Shown here: positions 33,932 through 45,249 of the stretch, one piece after another
Layout: each line of letters opens with the position of its first letter
How positions within the stretch are numbered: the stretch's first letter is position 1
Source of the DNA: Fulvia fulva
Taxonomy: Eukaryota; Ascomycota; Dothideomycetes; Mycosphaerellales; Mycosphaerellaceae
Assembly (NCBI RefSeq): GCF_020509005.1
Contig: NC_063014.1
Coordinates: forward strand, 2,418,001 to 2,482,000
Length of the DNA: 64,000 nucleotides
Direction of reading: 5' to 3'
Made by a program: the position numbers and the translations under genes
Notes under the pieces: generated by a model
What the model was told of the DNA's origin: nothing
The model's database searches: none
Seen by the model: the letters and a program-made list of their open reading frames with translations, nothing else

Positions 33932-35485
33932 ATGTGCTGGCAAGGATTCGTGCGATTCCGGTGTGGTCACACGCAGCTCATCGAGGAAGAATGCCAGCAC
34001 GCGCGCGACCTCGACCTGCCCTTCTGGCTGAAGGTGGACTGTCCACACTACCGCATCTCCCACCGCGACCCTCGAATGGAATGCGGCACAGGGCACTTCT
34101 ACTGCGCCGAGACAGCTGACGGCCAATACCTGCAAATGGTCGTCAAGCAGAGGGCAGAGTCCGAGCAGCGCCTCACGCAACTTGATGCCGCCCTAACTAA
34201 TAAGCTGAACCCCTGGGAGGACTCAGTGGTACAGCAGCTCAAAGCACGCTACAGCAACCAGTTCCAGGCCATGCAAGCGTACAATGCACACCCTCAAATC
34301 GCCAAGATCAACAGTGTCAGGCAAGGTATTGAGCACGAGAGGCAGAATGTTCTAGCCAAGTTCCAAGACGCCGACAGTACTCTATACTACTCGGACCAAT
34401 TCTTCAAGCTCAATGCACACCATGCTGGAGGAGGAGTCCGTCCACCTCTGCCTGGCTACCTCCGCCAGTACGGCAAAGTGCGTCACCTGGCCCAACCGCG
34501 GCGACCACCACACAATGGCTGGCTTGGACCACCGTATCATGGACAGGCGAACGTTGCCGGCCCATCACACATTTTGCCACAAAAGACAAACAACCAGACC
34601 ATTCAAAAGCCCCGCGCAGTTGCAAAACACACCCCACCAGTCGAAGCACCTGTCAGGCGAAGCGCTCGCGGCAAGAAGCAGGTCAACTACGCCGAGGATG
34701 ATGAAAGCACGGAAAGCTCACCAGCTCCATCACCCGTCGCGCCACAGAGCTCGTTGAAGGACATTATCCTCGAGCAGCGCCAGCGTGATGCCGCGCGGAC
34801 ACAACCCTCGAACAAACCCGGGAACCTGAGCTTCCAAGATATCATCCTCGCGCAGCGCCAGCATGACGCCGCGCGAAAGGAAGCTATGAACGAATTCTCG
34901 ACACGGGCTAGCGTGGTCCCACGAGCAGCAACACCGGAGACAGCTAATGCACCGAGTGGTGTAACGGACTCTGGCTTGACCCAGAAGCAGTACCACGACA
35001 AGCTCCGCGAAAGCTTTGCGAAGCAAGTGAAGCTGCAACCAACCATCCTCACACCCCCAGTAACGAGAGACCTCACCGATTATACCACCCGGTCCACCCC
35101 CTCTGCAGTGACAGGTTCTCCGCTCAAACGAAAGATTTCCTCATCACCCGCAGTACCACCCAACAAGAGGCTGCAGTTCAATTTCCCGTCAGCCGCACCA
35201 GTATCCGCTTCCTCGCCACCGCCACGGAGAATCAAATACGAGCGCGCCGGCTCCGCAGCGTGGTTCGATGAGAACACGCGACCGTCTTCAGCTCCAGCAC
35301 CAGGCGCGCAAAAGGCAGCCCAGTCTGCATCTCCGCAGCTAGGTACATTGCGTGGCTCGAATGGAATGGAACAAGCGTGGGACCAGCAACAACAAGATGC
35401 AACATCCACTTCTGCAGCACTAGGGTTACTTGACGACGGCTTCGACTTCAACATGTTCGCGCCAGATTTCTCCACATTCAGATGA
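33932..35485 (+). CDS. Fungal Cys/His-rich N-terminal, disordered protein of unknown function
   Basis: Single exon, 517 aa; ATG at 33932 (MCWQGFVRFRCGH). The first about 65 residues contain a Cys/His pattern (RCGH, EECQHAR, DCPHYR, ECGTGHFYC) that could bind one or two zinc ions. Residues about 80-170 look helical. The rest is Pro/Ser/Gln-rich and disordered. A short motif is repeated: KDIILEQRQRDAAR (about residue 273) and QDIILAQRQHDAAR (about 303). Basic patches (RRSARGKK, PLKRKISSS, PPNKRLQ) resemble nuclear localisation signals, and the C-terminus is acidic/aromatic (LLDDGFDFNMF), as in activation or docking segments. A nuclear adaptor role is a guess; no named family. Confidence 0.8.
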   Translation: MCWQGFVRFRCGHTQLIEEECQHARDLDLPFWLKVDCPHYRISHRDPRMECGTGHFYCAETADGQYLQMVVKQRAESEQRLTQLDAALTNKLNPWEDSVVQQLKARYSNQFQAMQAYNAHPQIAKINSVRQGIEHERQNVLAKFQDADSTLYYSDQFFKLNAHHAGGGVRPPLPGYLRQYGKVRHLAQPRRPPHNGWLGPPYHGQANVAGPSHILPQKTNNQTIQKPRAVAKHTPPVEAPVRRSARGKKQVNYAEDDESTESSPAPSPVAPQSSLKDIILEQRQRDAARTQPSNKPGNLSFQDIILAQRQHDAARKEAMNEFSTRASVVPRAATPETANAPSGVTDSGLTQKQYHDKLRESFAKQVKLQPTILTPPVTRDLTDYTTRSTPSAVTGSPLKRKISSSPAVPPNKRLQFNFPSAAPVSASSPPPRRIKYERAGSAAWFDENTRPSSAPAPGAQKAAQSASPQLGTLRGSNGMEQAWDQQQQDATSTSAALGLLDDGFDFNMFAPDFSTFR

Positions 35486-35814
35486 TAAAAACACGGCAGC
35501 GCTCAAACTCTGGGGGGCACGGGCAGTCAAAATAAGACAGCTTCCAAACGGAGGCGCGCGAATGCCACGAGCAGATGTTTTGGACAGAAAGATTATGTTC
35601 ACAGTCCACTCTGTGTAAACAGAAAGCAAACAAGCAGCATAGCCACTGCATCCCATCCATGATAACTCCGTCCCTCCTAGCACCGTGCCAACCGCTAAAG
35701 CTATAACCAAGGAATAGTCCTGTATGTCCTTAAATAATAACGAAAAAGGGTATAATGCGTATGTTCTCTTACTCCCAAGCCAAGCATTCGCGGATTCTAT
35801 CCATGCTGCGCCGA
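35486..35814. other. Convergent 3' intergenic gap
   Basis: Separates the stops of two convergent genes; AT-rich stretch near 35700-35750. No feature beyond probable 3' ends. Confidence 0.5.
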
Positions 35815-37801
35815 TCAAATCGAGGTGATCCTCGCTGGTGTCCCATTCGCCGTGGGTTTCTTGGGTCGAAGGTTGATGACAGACTCCAGCTCGCGCAACA
35901 TACTCGTGTTGGCGTCACGTTTCGCCCGCATCTGTGCTTGTCGTTCACGTTCTTCGTGCATTTTGACGATCCTCTCTTCTCGTGTGAGAGTCGTGTTGGT
36001 ATGTGCGCGTTGCCGCGGCATAGCGACGGCTTCGAAAACCATCTCCTCTTCAGACGAGGTGGCCATGCTAGATCGATTCGACTTTGAGCCTTCGCCGTTA
36101 AGCACTCTCAGAGCGTCTGCTGGTCCGTCATACTCTTCCACTGCTGTCAAACCGCCGAGGCTCGAAACCGGTGATCGAATGCCGCTTGATGCCATCGAAA
36201 TGCGTCGTTCTTGCTTGGTGATGTTGTTTTGTAGGGATTGCTTTCCTGCCTCCCAGGCTGCCATGAGTTCTTTCAAGTCCGATCCGATTGACTCATACTG
36301 TGCCATCAGTGATGCGCCGAGATCTGTCAGGTCGTCGGACTGTTCGATAGATCTGTTGGTCTCTTCCCGCAGGATCTGCATCTTTGCTTGCAAGCCACGA
36401 ATGCCTGACGACAGCGCGCTGATCTTGCGGACCTGACTTCGCACTTTCTCCCTATTCGGCGTGAAGCAGCTCTTGATAGGTGTGGCGGGCATATTGAAGT
36501 GCTCGGTCTCGCTGAGGATGATTCGCAGGCGTTCTGTCGAAGCAGACACTGCCTTGTTGAGGTTGCGCATGACATCGATGGCGATCTGCCACCTGTAGTT
36601 ATCTGGCTTTCCACCGTCGGCCTCGAGGGCCATGAGCGAGCACAGTAAGACTCTTCGAACAATTCCTGCTCTGTAGCTCAACACTCTGAGTGACTTCAGC
36701 GATTCTGGGTCATCTTCCAGCACACTGAGCGCGTCCACACTCAGTGTGTCTCGGGCGTCCGCAGTGGATATGTCGTACACTTCGAAGTATTTGTCGAGAT
36801 CATCTTCTTCGATCAGGACCCGCAAGGCAGCACATGCATCGATGCAGGCTGGTATTGTTGACGCATGTGCCTTGTGGAGCGCCTTCCTGAGTCTGGCACA
36901 TCGTCTTGAAGTCCCACTCTCTTCGATCCTTGACGCCGGTGGCAAAGGTGTGCTTAGCCGATATCCCTTCGACACAAGCTCCACCTCCTGGATGAATGAC
37001 AAAGTCGAGCTGGAGGAGAGCTCGAACGCCTGCCAGTTGTTTGTCAAGACCGAGATAGACTCCACCGCTTGGCAGCGCAACATCTTCAACCATTTCCTGC
37101 GCATGTGCTGGTACCCGCCGAACGCGACTACCACCACCACTGTCAGCACTAAGGTGACTCTGCCTGTTGTCCATACACGGCGTGCCCGACTGTACTGCAA
37201 CAGCCAAGCCAGCGCCAAAGCAACTATTGCCGCCAAGGCAGCTCCATACACGCTCGCTTTTACTGTAGAGGTGCCCGATAGGTCGACTGCTCCGTCCAAG
37301 CCGACTGTCGGTGTAGAGGACGGCTTTAGGGCGCCATGATCGAGGTACTCGTTGAGCAGTTGTGATGCTACGATAGTGTAGCGAAAGTGCTCGATGAACT
37401 TGGCGTTATCTGCACGGCCGACGTTCGCGTTCCATGCTGTTGACCAAGCATCGTGCGCGCGTGTGATTGCGCTTTGTGGTGTCGCTTGTGTCAGCGTGAT
37501 CGGCTGGGGGATCTTGACTCGGGGGAAGGACGGTGTCTTGGAGGGCGGCGCAAAGGATGGTCGCTGTGCATCTTCGTCTACAATGATGTCGTTGGATCGT
37601 TCATCGTGGGGTTTGTCATCGAGATGCGGCTCGAAGGAACCCTCGCCTGCGGTAGGACATCAGCTCCTGTGCCCTTGCTTCGGTACATGTGTGCAGACGG
37701 TGGTATCCACGGTATCGCAGGCGCGTTGCCATGCGACGCTGTCTGGACGTACCTTCTAGATATGCAGCTAGTGGGCTGTCATGGGTGTGTATAGTCTCCA
37801 T
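35815..37801 (-). CDS. Vezatin/Inp2-like membrane protein (myosin-binding type)
   Basis: Model complement(join(35815..37646,37753..37801)), 626 aa. A 49-nt first exon (METIHTHDSPLAAYLEG) joins in frame across a 106-nt intron. Two adjacent helices (about 147-168, ASVYGAALAAIVALALAWLL, and 178-197) form a hairpin membrane anchor, followed by a large cytoplasmic helical domain with coiled-coil stretches (about 400-470, and a charged REERIVKMHEERERQAQ segment near 575). This layout matches the fungal vezatin-like family that includes yeast Inp2, a peroxisomal receptor for a class V myosin. That assignment is by architecture, not by a unique motif. A role in organelle-myosin linkage is inferred. 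Confidence 0.7.
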
Positions 37802-39943
37802 TCATCTGCTGTTCATTCGTGGCATGGTTCCATTCGAGATCGGTACGGGTCAATGTCGCCGGGCAGCCGCGATGGGTCGTGGGGCGGTGTCGAGCCAGAC
37901 GAGCGTTTCTAAGCAGCACAGGGAAGATATCGTGTCTGTCGCCAAGTGGGGGACGAAGTGAGGGAGGTGGTGGGTATAGTCGGCGCGATTGTGTGTCGGC
38001 AGCATGCGACAGCGTCAGCAGGTGAAGAGCGCATGTACCTGGCACGCTGTACATCTGGCTGTCTCGTGGCTGACATAAGGTAACATTAACCGCCAAACGT
38101 TAAGGTATCTAGTCTTATCGACAGGGGCACGTAGCGACGCGGGTCCACACTGCGAATCTCAGATCCGTGTTGCTCATTTCCTCCATACGAACACCTGTCA
38201 CTCTGGACATGACACAGACACGCCTCACAGTCTCACACATCATCGCTCGAACGCTGGTCGGGATGCAGTGATGTTCCACGCGTGCTGCATACTCGTCGTG
38301 GAGGCTCATCTGCTGAACGAAAGCTGCACGGACACGTCGGGATGGCTGAGCACACCAGCACCGAGGGCTGAAACAACGCAACTGTTTCTTCGCATAGGCC
38401 TCCAAGCCTGTCGTCGAAGTATCATGCAACTTCCCCAGGCACCACAGTCTCGAGAGTCGAAGGAGCGTCCATCGCGACCAGGGACCGCGCCACAGCTCGA
38501 TTGCGTGCACATCATCCTGCCGCAGCGCCGCTGTTGCTGCAGCCCTGTGGACTGCACCTACCTCGAAGAGCAGTTGCGATACGCGAAACCTAACGCGAGG
38601 CTCATGCGCTCGATGATAGCAGCCCTGCAGCGTGACAGCTGTACGATCATCTGCACGCCGAGTCCTTGACTGCATTGCGAGAGTCGTCTACCAAGCACTG
38701 ATGACACAGCAACCATCTACAGCCTTTGCAAAATGCACCCTAGCTTTGCTATCCATCTCGTCTTGCAGTATTGCTTGTGGCTGTCATGTGCTGAGAGCAA
38801 CACGGAAACTGTCGGCTTCGTGCCTAATTCACACAATCGGATGCGGCGCAGCCAACAGACTTTCTTATGCTGACCCTACACCCAGGAATATCACACGGCC
38901 CGGACGATAGATGGGCGGGTCTTCATGGAATGGATCTATCGGGCTCGTGTCGTGCCGAACGATTGTCCGCGCGCGACGACAGGTACAGGCTGCCACTTCT
39001 CATACTTTCAGGTCCAGATTGCCCACAGCCTTTCATCCCAAGGATACTTTGTCAGCTGCGTAGTTAGACCATGTCGATCTATCCGGACGAACAGGGACAT
39101 CATTAGCCCAGCAATGGCTCACTATGGCGGACTACTCGACACTACGCTGGTGGACCCCTCTGCGATGTCGCCAGGCAAGCTCACGGCGCTTGCTAATCAT
39201 CGACCGACTAGAGCCTTGCTACACTTTCCCGCCTGCGCCATATGCTATGACTACCACGCTCTCGCGTCTCCTCGCACCTTCACGTTTGCGGACAGATGCA
39301 TTACACTAGTCGACGGCTTGGCCATTCACACGCTGCGGCTCAAGCATCTCACCTACTCTAGACCCTCTGGGCTGTCATATGAGGTCGCTAGGCCGTCATA
39401 TATCTGGACGAACAATATGCCCCGGCGGCTCATATGCGTCCAGGCTTCCACCTACTTCGGCATGGCCAATGCACTGTTCATCCTTTGTAAAACTGTATAG
39501 AGTGGCGAATCTTTCTATGCCAACACACCTCCACAGCCCTACCCAAGAAGCATGTCTACCAATTGATTTAGTTCCACTTTATCTCGGCAGGCTGCATCAG
39601 AGCGGTCGAAGTAATCGCTCTATCATATGTTGATCGCGTAGCTGCAACCCCAGCACGGCAGTACTACATCGCTAAAGCCTGGACCAAACACGTTGACCAA
39701 GAGGCAGACGATACTCTGCACCATCCCATACTGCCTCATGCTGGGCAGTAGAACCCATGTCAAGAGCAATCAAGAGCGCGCACGAGCATGTCTCTAAGCT
39801 GAAAGCTCGATGTCGAAGACGGCGCGGTCAGCATGATATATCTGCCAGTCCGCATCCTACAATTACTTCTAACCATCGCCAAAGCTATGAACGAATAACA
39901 GCGCATTACCGTGTGCAAGACCAGCTTGAGCCAGATCTACAAC
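37802..39943. other. Long gene-poor interval
   Basis: About 2.1 kb. The largest frame is 191 codons at 38925-39500 on plus with a real ATG, but it has no recognisable motif, no helix or domain pattern and no splice context; I treat it as unlikely coding. The left end holds the promoter of the vezatin-like gene. Confidence 0.45.
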
Positions 39944-40761
39944 ATGCTCCGCACATCGCCTCAAAATTGGCGCAGTTACCTGACACTTGCACGTACGATC
40001 ATCACTCATCTGGACACGACCACTTTCGTGCGACAGGCGAATCGAACACAAGAACAGATATGGGTTGTCACAGGTCTCCAAAGGCTCGCACTCGTGGACG
40101 CGGACAGTGGAGGTGTACCTGACATCACGGCCTGGTGCTCACGACAGTGGCTTGTCATCGGCCATCGAGACGCCGACAATCTGGCAGCTCTCAAGGGCCT
40201 GGGTGAAGCATGGCTTTCGAAAGCGCAACCTGCCTTGGTCAGAATACACGAAGACGGAAGCCCATCTTCGAGGGCAGGGTCCGCGCACTCGCAACGCTCC
40301 TTTCAATCATTCAATAGTGTTCGGGATGGGGAGCTATCCACTCAGCAGGTCGCCGAAGCGGAGAGACGAGCTGCGACTACCGATTATGTTGAAGCTAGAG
40401 GTTATCTTCAGCCTGCGACAGACTACCTTGAAAGAGCTATCACGGCTGCCACTGCGCAGCGAGCTGTGTCAGGAGAACTACTTGCAACAGTAAGTGAGAC
40501 CATGTCATGCTCTCAAGGACCTGGAGCTGATTTGTTGAAGTCTGCAGAAGCATACATGTCCATAGGCAACGCCTCCAGCCCACGTATGAACGAGCAGTAC
40601 TTCAGAAGAGCTCTTCAGCTGCTGAGGGCAGCGACAGAGGTTGATGGATACAGCTTGGCTACATATCTACAACAGTGAGTGTCATAGCCGTCGCTGCTGG
40701 GTTGAAAGCCATACTGATTAGGGACAGATACCTCGACGATTATGGGCGACTGGTGGATTGA
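39944..40761 (+). CDS. Conserved-looking helical-repeat protein of unknown function (254 aa)
   Basis: Model join(39944..40674,40728..40761), 53-nt intron (GTGAGTGT...GGGACAG). The product begins MLRTSPQNWRSYLTLARTII and ends TYLQQYLDDYGRLVD. Helical pairs such as SAEAYMSIGNASSP with YFRRALQLLRAAT suggest TPR-like repeats. The middle (about 105-150) is Ser-rich and disordered. The 5' end is uncertain: an in-frame stop lies at 39896-39898, so either 39944 is the start or an upstream exon joins at an acceptor near 39901. I recall similar C-termini in other Pezizomycotina proteins but cannot name a function. Confidence 0.6.
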
Positions 40762-41513
40762 GTCGGCGGAGTCGGCGGAGTCGTAGCCTTTCTGATCATG
40801 ATCGGTCGGCCATGATACTGCGTGTTCGAGTACGACATTCAATCCACAACAAGGCGACCATGATGCTGGACATTTCTGAGCCGCCTTGTCCAATTGTACT
40901 ATCATTAGCATACTGTGTAGCCTAGTCGAGCAATCGTTGTCGAAGTGTGTAAACGATCGGTCTATGACTGAACGACCATCATACTCACGCGCTTTGTCGT
41001 CACGTCCTCGCAGTCGGGCCCAGTCTTCATCCTCTTCCGCGCTCGTAGATCAGACCTCAGCCGCAATGCTGCATGTTACTCTCGTGGCAGGTTAGCACAT
41101 CGTGAAAGCAGAAGTGATCTCCGTGACGGCGTGACGTCTGAGCGGAGCTTTCAACCCGAACGCCGGGATTCCGTGCAGGGATCCTTTCGCGCTAGTAAGA
41201 TGCGACAGAGCAATCTGGCAACCGGCGGACTTCATCGCCAACACTGTACATGCACATCACGGCATTGGAAACCACTCTTACGTCCGACTCATCCCATTCG
41301 CGAAGGACGCTGGAATAGGCTCTGTGGAATCATTACCCGCATACTTCGCACTCGCGCGCAACGGAGTTGACGACGTCGAATCAGCCACGCTCGGCAGGAA
41401 CCATCAACGGATCGTCCTGACAGGCACCAGGAACGAAGTCGTCCACCTTGAGGCTCAGCACTCAGTCAGCCAGCATCTAGGTCGACTGCTCGCCACAGAG
41501 CACGTACTCCATC
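40762..41513. other. Intergenic, nothing recognised
   Basis: The left end starts next to a 9-bp GAGTCGGCG repeat (40759-40782). Otherwise only shadow frames. Confidence 0.5.
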
Positions 41514-41904
41514 ATGCTCGACGAACGCGAACTGGCCATCTCCCCCATCCAACCCGAAAGCGTCCAACACAATGCTCGCGTACGTCCCTACCCTGCCCTT
41601 TTCCTCCCCAAATCCACACTCTTCTAACACTCCCCTCCAGACCGTCTCCAACATCCGTGCCCTAACCGCCTCTCTCTTCGGCGTGGCTGCCGGCACTCTC
41701 GGGCTGGAATCCCTGCCTGGATTTATTTTTTATTTCCTAGGCACGGCGATCGTGTCGGTGCTCATCTTCCAATTGAAGGCGGAGCAGAATGCGAAGGCGT
41801 TTTTCTTTAGGCCGACGGGGGATCTGTGGGCGGGGGATATGTTTGGGGGTTTGATGAGTTTTGTGCTCACTTGGACGTTGTTTTATGGGTTGTGTAAAGC
41901 TTGA
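41514..41904 (+). CDS. EMC6: ER membrane protein complex subunit 6
   Basis: Model join(41514..41579,41641..41904), 109 aa, 61-nt intron. EMC6 is a core membrane subunit of the ER membrane complex, which inserts tail-anchored and multi-span proteins. The N-terminus MLDERELAISPIQPESVQHN, the block TVSNIRALTASLFGVAAGTL, the second hydrophobic segment (FIFYFLGTAIVSVLIFQLKA) and the third (GGLMSFVLTWTLFYGL) match the small EMC6/TMEM93 fold. Length is typical (about 110 aa). The splice keeps frame and the intron ends TCCCCTCCAG. Confidence 0.92.
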
Positions 41905-42597
41905 GAGGTGGCGGGAGGGGTGATGAGGGTCCTATGCACTCGCGATTCGATCTCTTAATCTGGACGAGATGGCTTTGGGGATGTGTACTCACGAGGCAGC
42001 AGTGCCGTACAGGCTGTAAGCACCAGAGAAATCAGCATGCGAGATGGGCTTGGTACTGATGTCTGCTGCTGTCTCGCCGCAAAGCTTATGGCTTGACGTT
42101 GCTACCAGAGCATGTAAGGGACTCAGCCGATATGGCCACCATCTCACTGGGAGATACGGCGAAAGACTATGTGGAGGCGCTGCTTGGGGTGCATCAGAGA
42201 GAAAAAAGGGAAGATGGAAAGTCCGGAAGAATGCAATAAAGAGCCCTTCAAACGCCGTTCCTGAGCCATAGAAATCAATTGCATGGAGAGATTCATCGAG
42301 CTAGATACTCGTCGACACGAAGTATTGCGCCTTGGGCACTTGTTGCAATCATTCACCGTGTATGTATCTCTTGCTGTAGACCTAGTTTGTGATTGGCTGG
42401 TTTGGCGATTCTAGCCCCGCTCTCAAACTCTAAGCGCGTGTCTTGCGCGCATATCTAAGACGCGTTCTTGATTTCGCGAAGTCGAGTTGAAGAAACCCCA
42501 TCTTTGCAACCCCTCAAGCAGCACACTTTCACGGCACCAACACAAACACACCGCTCCGCTTCACAAACTACACACAGTACAGAACCCAATCTTCAAG
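41905..42597. other. PCNA upstream region
   Basis: No gene recognised. The right part (42420-42597) contains the MCB-like element and the presumed non-coding first exon of the PCNA gene. Confidence 0.55.
42460..42478. promoter_or_regulatory. MCB (ACGCGT) and adjacent TTTCGCG element
   Basis: ACGCGT at 42460-42465 is the MluI cell-cycle box bound by MBF-type factors in fungi. It is followed by TTTCGCG at about 42473-42479, an E2F/MBF-like half site. The pair lies about 135 bp upstream of the first coding base of PCNA, a gene known to be MBF-controlled in other fungi. Function here is inferred from sequence and position. Confidence 0.6.
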
Positions 42598-43584
42598 AGT
42601 ATGCGAATGTTCAGAGCGACGAAGAAGCACGACTGACATATCATAGTGTTGGAAGCACGTTTGGAGCAGGCCAACCTGCTGAAGAAGGCATGTACAACGT
42701 GTGCTGAGCTTAGCAGACTATGCTGACAATACCAAGGTCGTCGACGCCATCAAGGATCTGGTCCAAGACTGCAACTTCGACTGCAATGACTCCGGCATCG
42801 CCCTCCAAGCCATGGACAACTCCCACGTCGCCCTCGTGTCCATGATGCTCAAGTCCGAGTCCTTCTCGCCTTTCCGATGCGATCGCAACATCGCCCTGGG
42901 TATCAACCTCACATCGCTCACAAAAGTCCTACGATGCGCTCAAAGCGAAGACATCCTCACCATGAAGGCGGAGGACGCGCCAGATGTCGTCAACTTCACA
43001 TTCGAGAGCGCCGAGAGCGACAGGCTCAGCGAGTACGACATCAAGCTTATGGATATCGATCAAGAGCACTTGGGTATTCCAGACACAGAGTACGCTGCCA
43101 CGATCTCTCTGCCTAGCTCAGAGTTCCAGCGCATCACAAGAGATCTCAGCGCGTTGTCAGAGTCAGGTATGGCATGGACAAGCAAGATAAGCTGGAGTGT
43201 GGTATACTGATGCAACGACAGTCTCCATCGAGTGCACAAAAGACGGCGTCAGCTTCAAGTGCAACGGCGACATTGGTAACGGATCCGTCACTCTCCGCTC
43301 GCACACAAACGTCGAAAAGCCTGACCAGAACATCGAGATCAACCTTTCCGAGCCCGTCGCGCTTACCTTCTCCCTAAAGTACCTCATGAACTTCTGCAAG
43401 GCTAGCGGTCTCAGCGGAAGTGTCAAGTTGTGCTTGAGCAATGAGGTCCCACTTCTGGTCGAGTACGGTCTCGCAAACAACAGCTATCTGCGATTCTACC
43501 TCGCACCAAAGGTATGTTCGCTCATCCACATGCTATGGCGACAGGCACTGACTTTTGTGATCTAGATCGGTGACGAGGAGTAAG
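42598..43584 (+). CDS. POL30: Proliferating cell nuclear antigen (sliding clamp)
   Basis: Model join(42598..42598,42647..42687,42737..43166,43222..43511,43567..43584), 259 aa. PCNA is the homotrimeric DNA clamp for replicative polymerases and repair. Motifs: [20 protein letters not shown], the DNA-facing [34 protein letters not shown], the interdomain loop region ([16 protein letters not shown]) and the C-terminal LAPKIGDEE. There is no ATG in frame before LEARL; instead TG directly follows an acceptor (branch CTGAC, then ATATCATAG). A donor GTATGC at 42599 follows an A, so the start codon is A|TG split by a 48-nt intron. The second intron starts with GC (AAG|GCATGT). An MCB element lies upstream. 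Confidence 0.92.
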
Positions 43585-43977
43585 ATCTCACGTATGTCAA
43601 CGTTTACGACATCACAGCAGGTGTTTCGGTTGCATGTTATGTATGGCATATGAGGAGGCAAGTAATGGCTCACCTTCCTGAGCTGGCAGGATGCATGAGG
43701 AAGAGCACGATATGTCTGGAATGTGTCATCTTGCATGCAAAACTGAGAAAGAGCAGAGCTGTACATCGCATGGGTATATCGAGCATGACCGGCCTCGATC
43801 GGCAGGAAGGAGCTGAGTCCGCGCCGACTTCACGGATCTGCGTCGCGAAACTTTGCTGCGTCATCTCAGCAATTGAATAGATCGCGCGAGCACCACACAT
43901 CAACCTTAGCTTACCCTCGAGATAACACGCAAAGACATACCTCCTCATCCTGCACACGACCCCTTTCACACGTTGTC

Positions 43978-45249
43978 ATGGCGGCTGGCGAAAACGATGT
44001 CCCAGAGACTCACGTTCTGGCCATTGCCAGTCATGTGGGTGCTCCTCCTCAAACATAGGTAAGGCGATAAGCTAATCGCTATACAAGGTGACATCTGGGT
44101 AAGTCTAGGTCATGTTCTTCGATGCCAGCCATGCTAAAGGTAACGAAGCTATGTCGGGAACACAATGGCGACATTCTGCATGCAGACCTTGGGCTGCGAA
44201 GTGTCCGCAATTCATACCGTGAACTACAGTAAGGCATACAATCACATCACAACTGATATCTCCCTGACCACAACCACCTTTTAGGTAACCACGTCGGCTA
44301 CCGCACCTTCACCGGCCGCAAAACTACCCCCGAAGAAGTCGCCGACCTCTACGCCGGCCTCAAGACCGCCCGTCTCGATCACTTCGACATGATGCTGAGT
44401 GGCTACTGTCCTACCGCCGCCACGGTCGAACAAGTCGGTAAGATTGGCAGAGACGCGAAATTCCGAGCGTCGACGAAGCCAGGCTCGTTCTTCTGGGTGT
44501 TGGACCCGGTTATGGGAGATAATGGGAGGTTGTATGTCGCGGAAGAGACGGTGCCGGCGTATAAGGGATTGTTGCAGAGTGCAGATTTGATCTTGCCGAA
44601 TCAATTTGAGGTGGAGGTCTTGAGCGGGGTGAAGATAACGGGGTTGGGGAGTATGGAAGAGGCGGTCAGAAAGTTACACCAGGAGTACACTCTGCCGCAC
44701 GTTTTGATCACGTCGATACGGCTGCCTACAACACCTGGCAGCGACCGCGATAATGACAAAGCAGAGCTATCCCTCATCGGATCAACCGCGACCTCGGACA
44801 ACAGGCCGCGCCTCTTTCGAGTTACGGTCCCGGCCCTGCCTGTCTTCTTCTCCGGCACGGGAGACATGTTCGCCGCATTGCTCGTCGCGCGACTCCGGCA
44901 GGCCGCGGCACAAGCGGGCCTCCTCGAGATAGCCAGTTGGCGGAGTCCAGACGATGTTGCTGCACAGGATCTCCCACTCGCGAAGGCGACGGAGATGGTT
45001 CTGGCTAGTATGCATGCTGTGTTGAAGGACACGGCGGCGCATTATGAACGTGTCAAGAAGGGATTGGACGAGGAGACGGAGCTCAATGAAGGGAAGGGAG
45101 AGGAGGGGGCGAAGGAGAGGGAGATGGAGAGACATTTGAGGCTGACCAGGGCGGCGGAGGTGAGGGTTGTGAGGAATGCGAGGGCGTTGAGGGAGCCGCT
45201 GGATCTCGGGGACTTCAAGGCAGAGGCTGTTAATGTTAGCGACTCCTGA
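43978..45249 (+). CDS. Pyridoxal (pyridoxine) kinase
   Basis: Model join(43978..44034,44088..44098,44149..44228,44285..45249), 370 aa, introns 53, 50 and 56 nt. The enzyme phosphorylates vitamin B6 vitamers with ATP (ribokinase superfamily, like yeast Bud16/Bud17). Visible: HVTSGYVGNTMATF at the substrate site, NYSNHVGYRTFTG, DPVMGDNGRLY (metal/ATP site), LPNQFEVEVLSGVKI and FFSGTGDMFAALL, whose GTGD contains the catalytic Asp near residue 272. An acidic, lysine-rich insertion near the C-terminus (about 320-340) is longer than in the yeast or animal enzymes I recall. Exon 2 is only 11 nt and supplies part of the conserved S-x-x-S-G-Y-V-G segment, so it must be included for a sensible protein. 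Confidence 0.9.

Noticed and set aside
36746..37339. 197-codon plus-strand frame
   Set aside because: Antisense shadow of the vezatin-like gene, whose minus-strand frame has helices, an in-frame first exon and a family layout.
38925..39500. 191-codon plus frame with a real ATG
   Set aside because: No motif, no coding-like segment structure, no splice context; retained only as a note in the intergenic entry.
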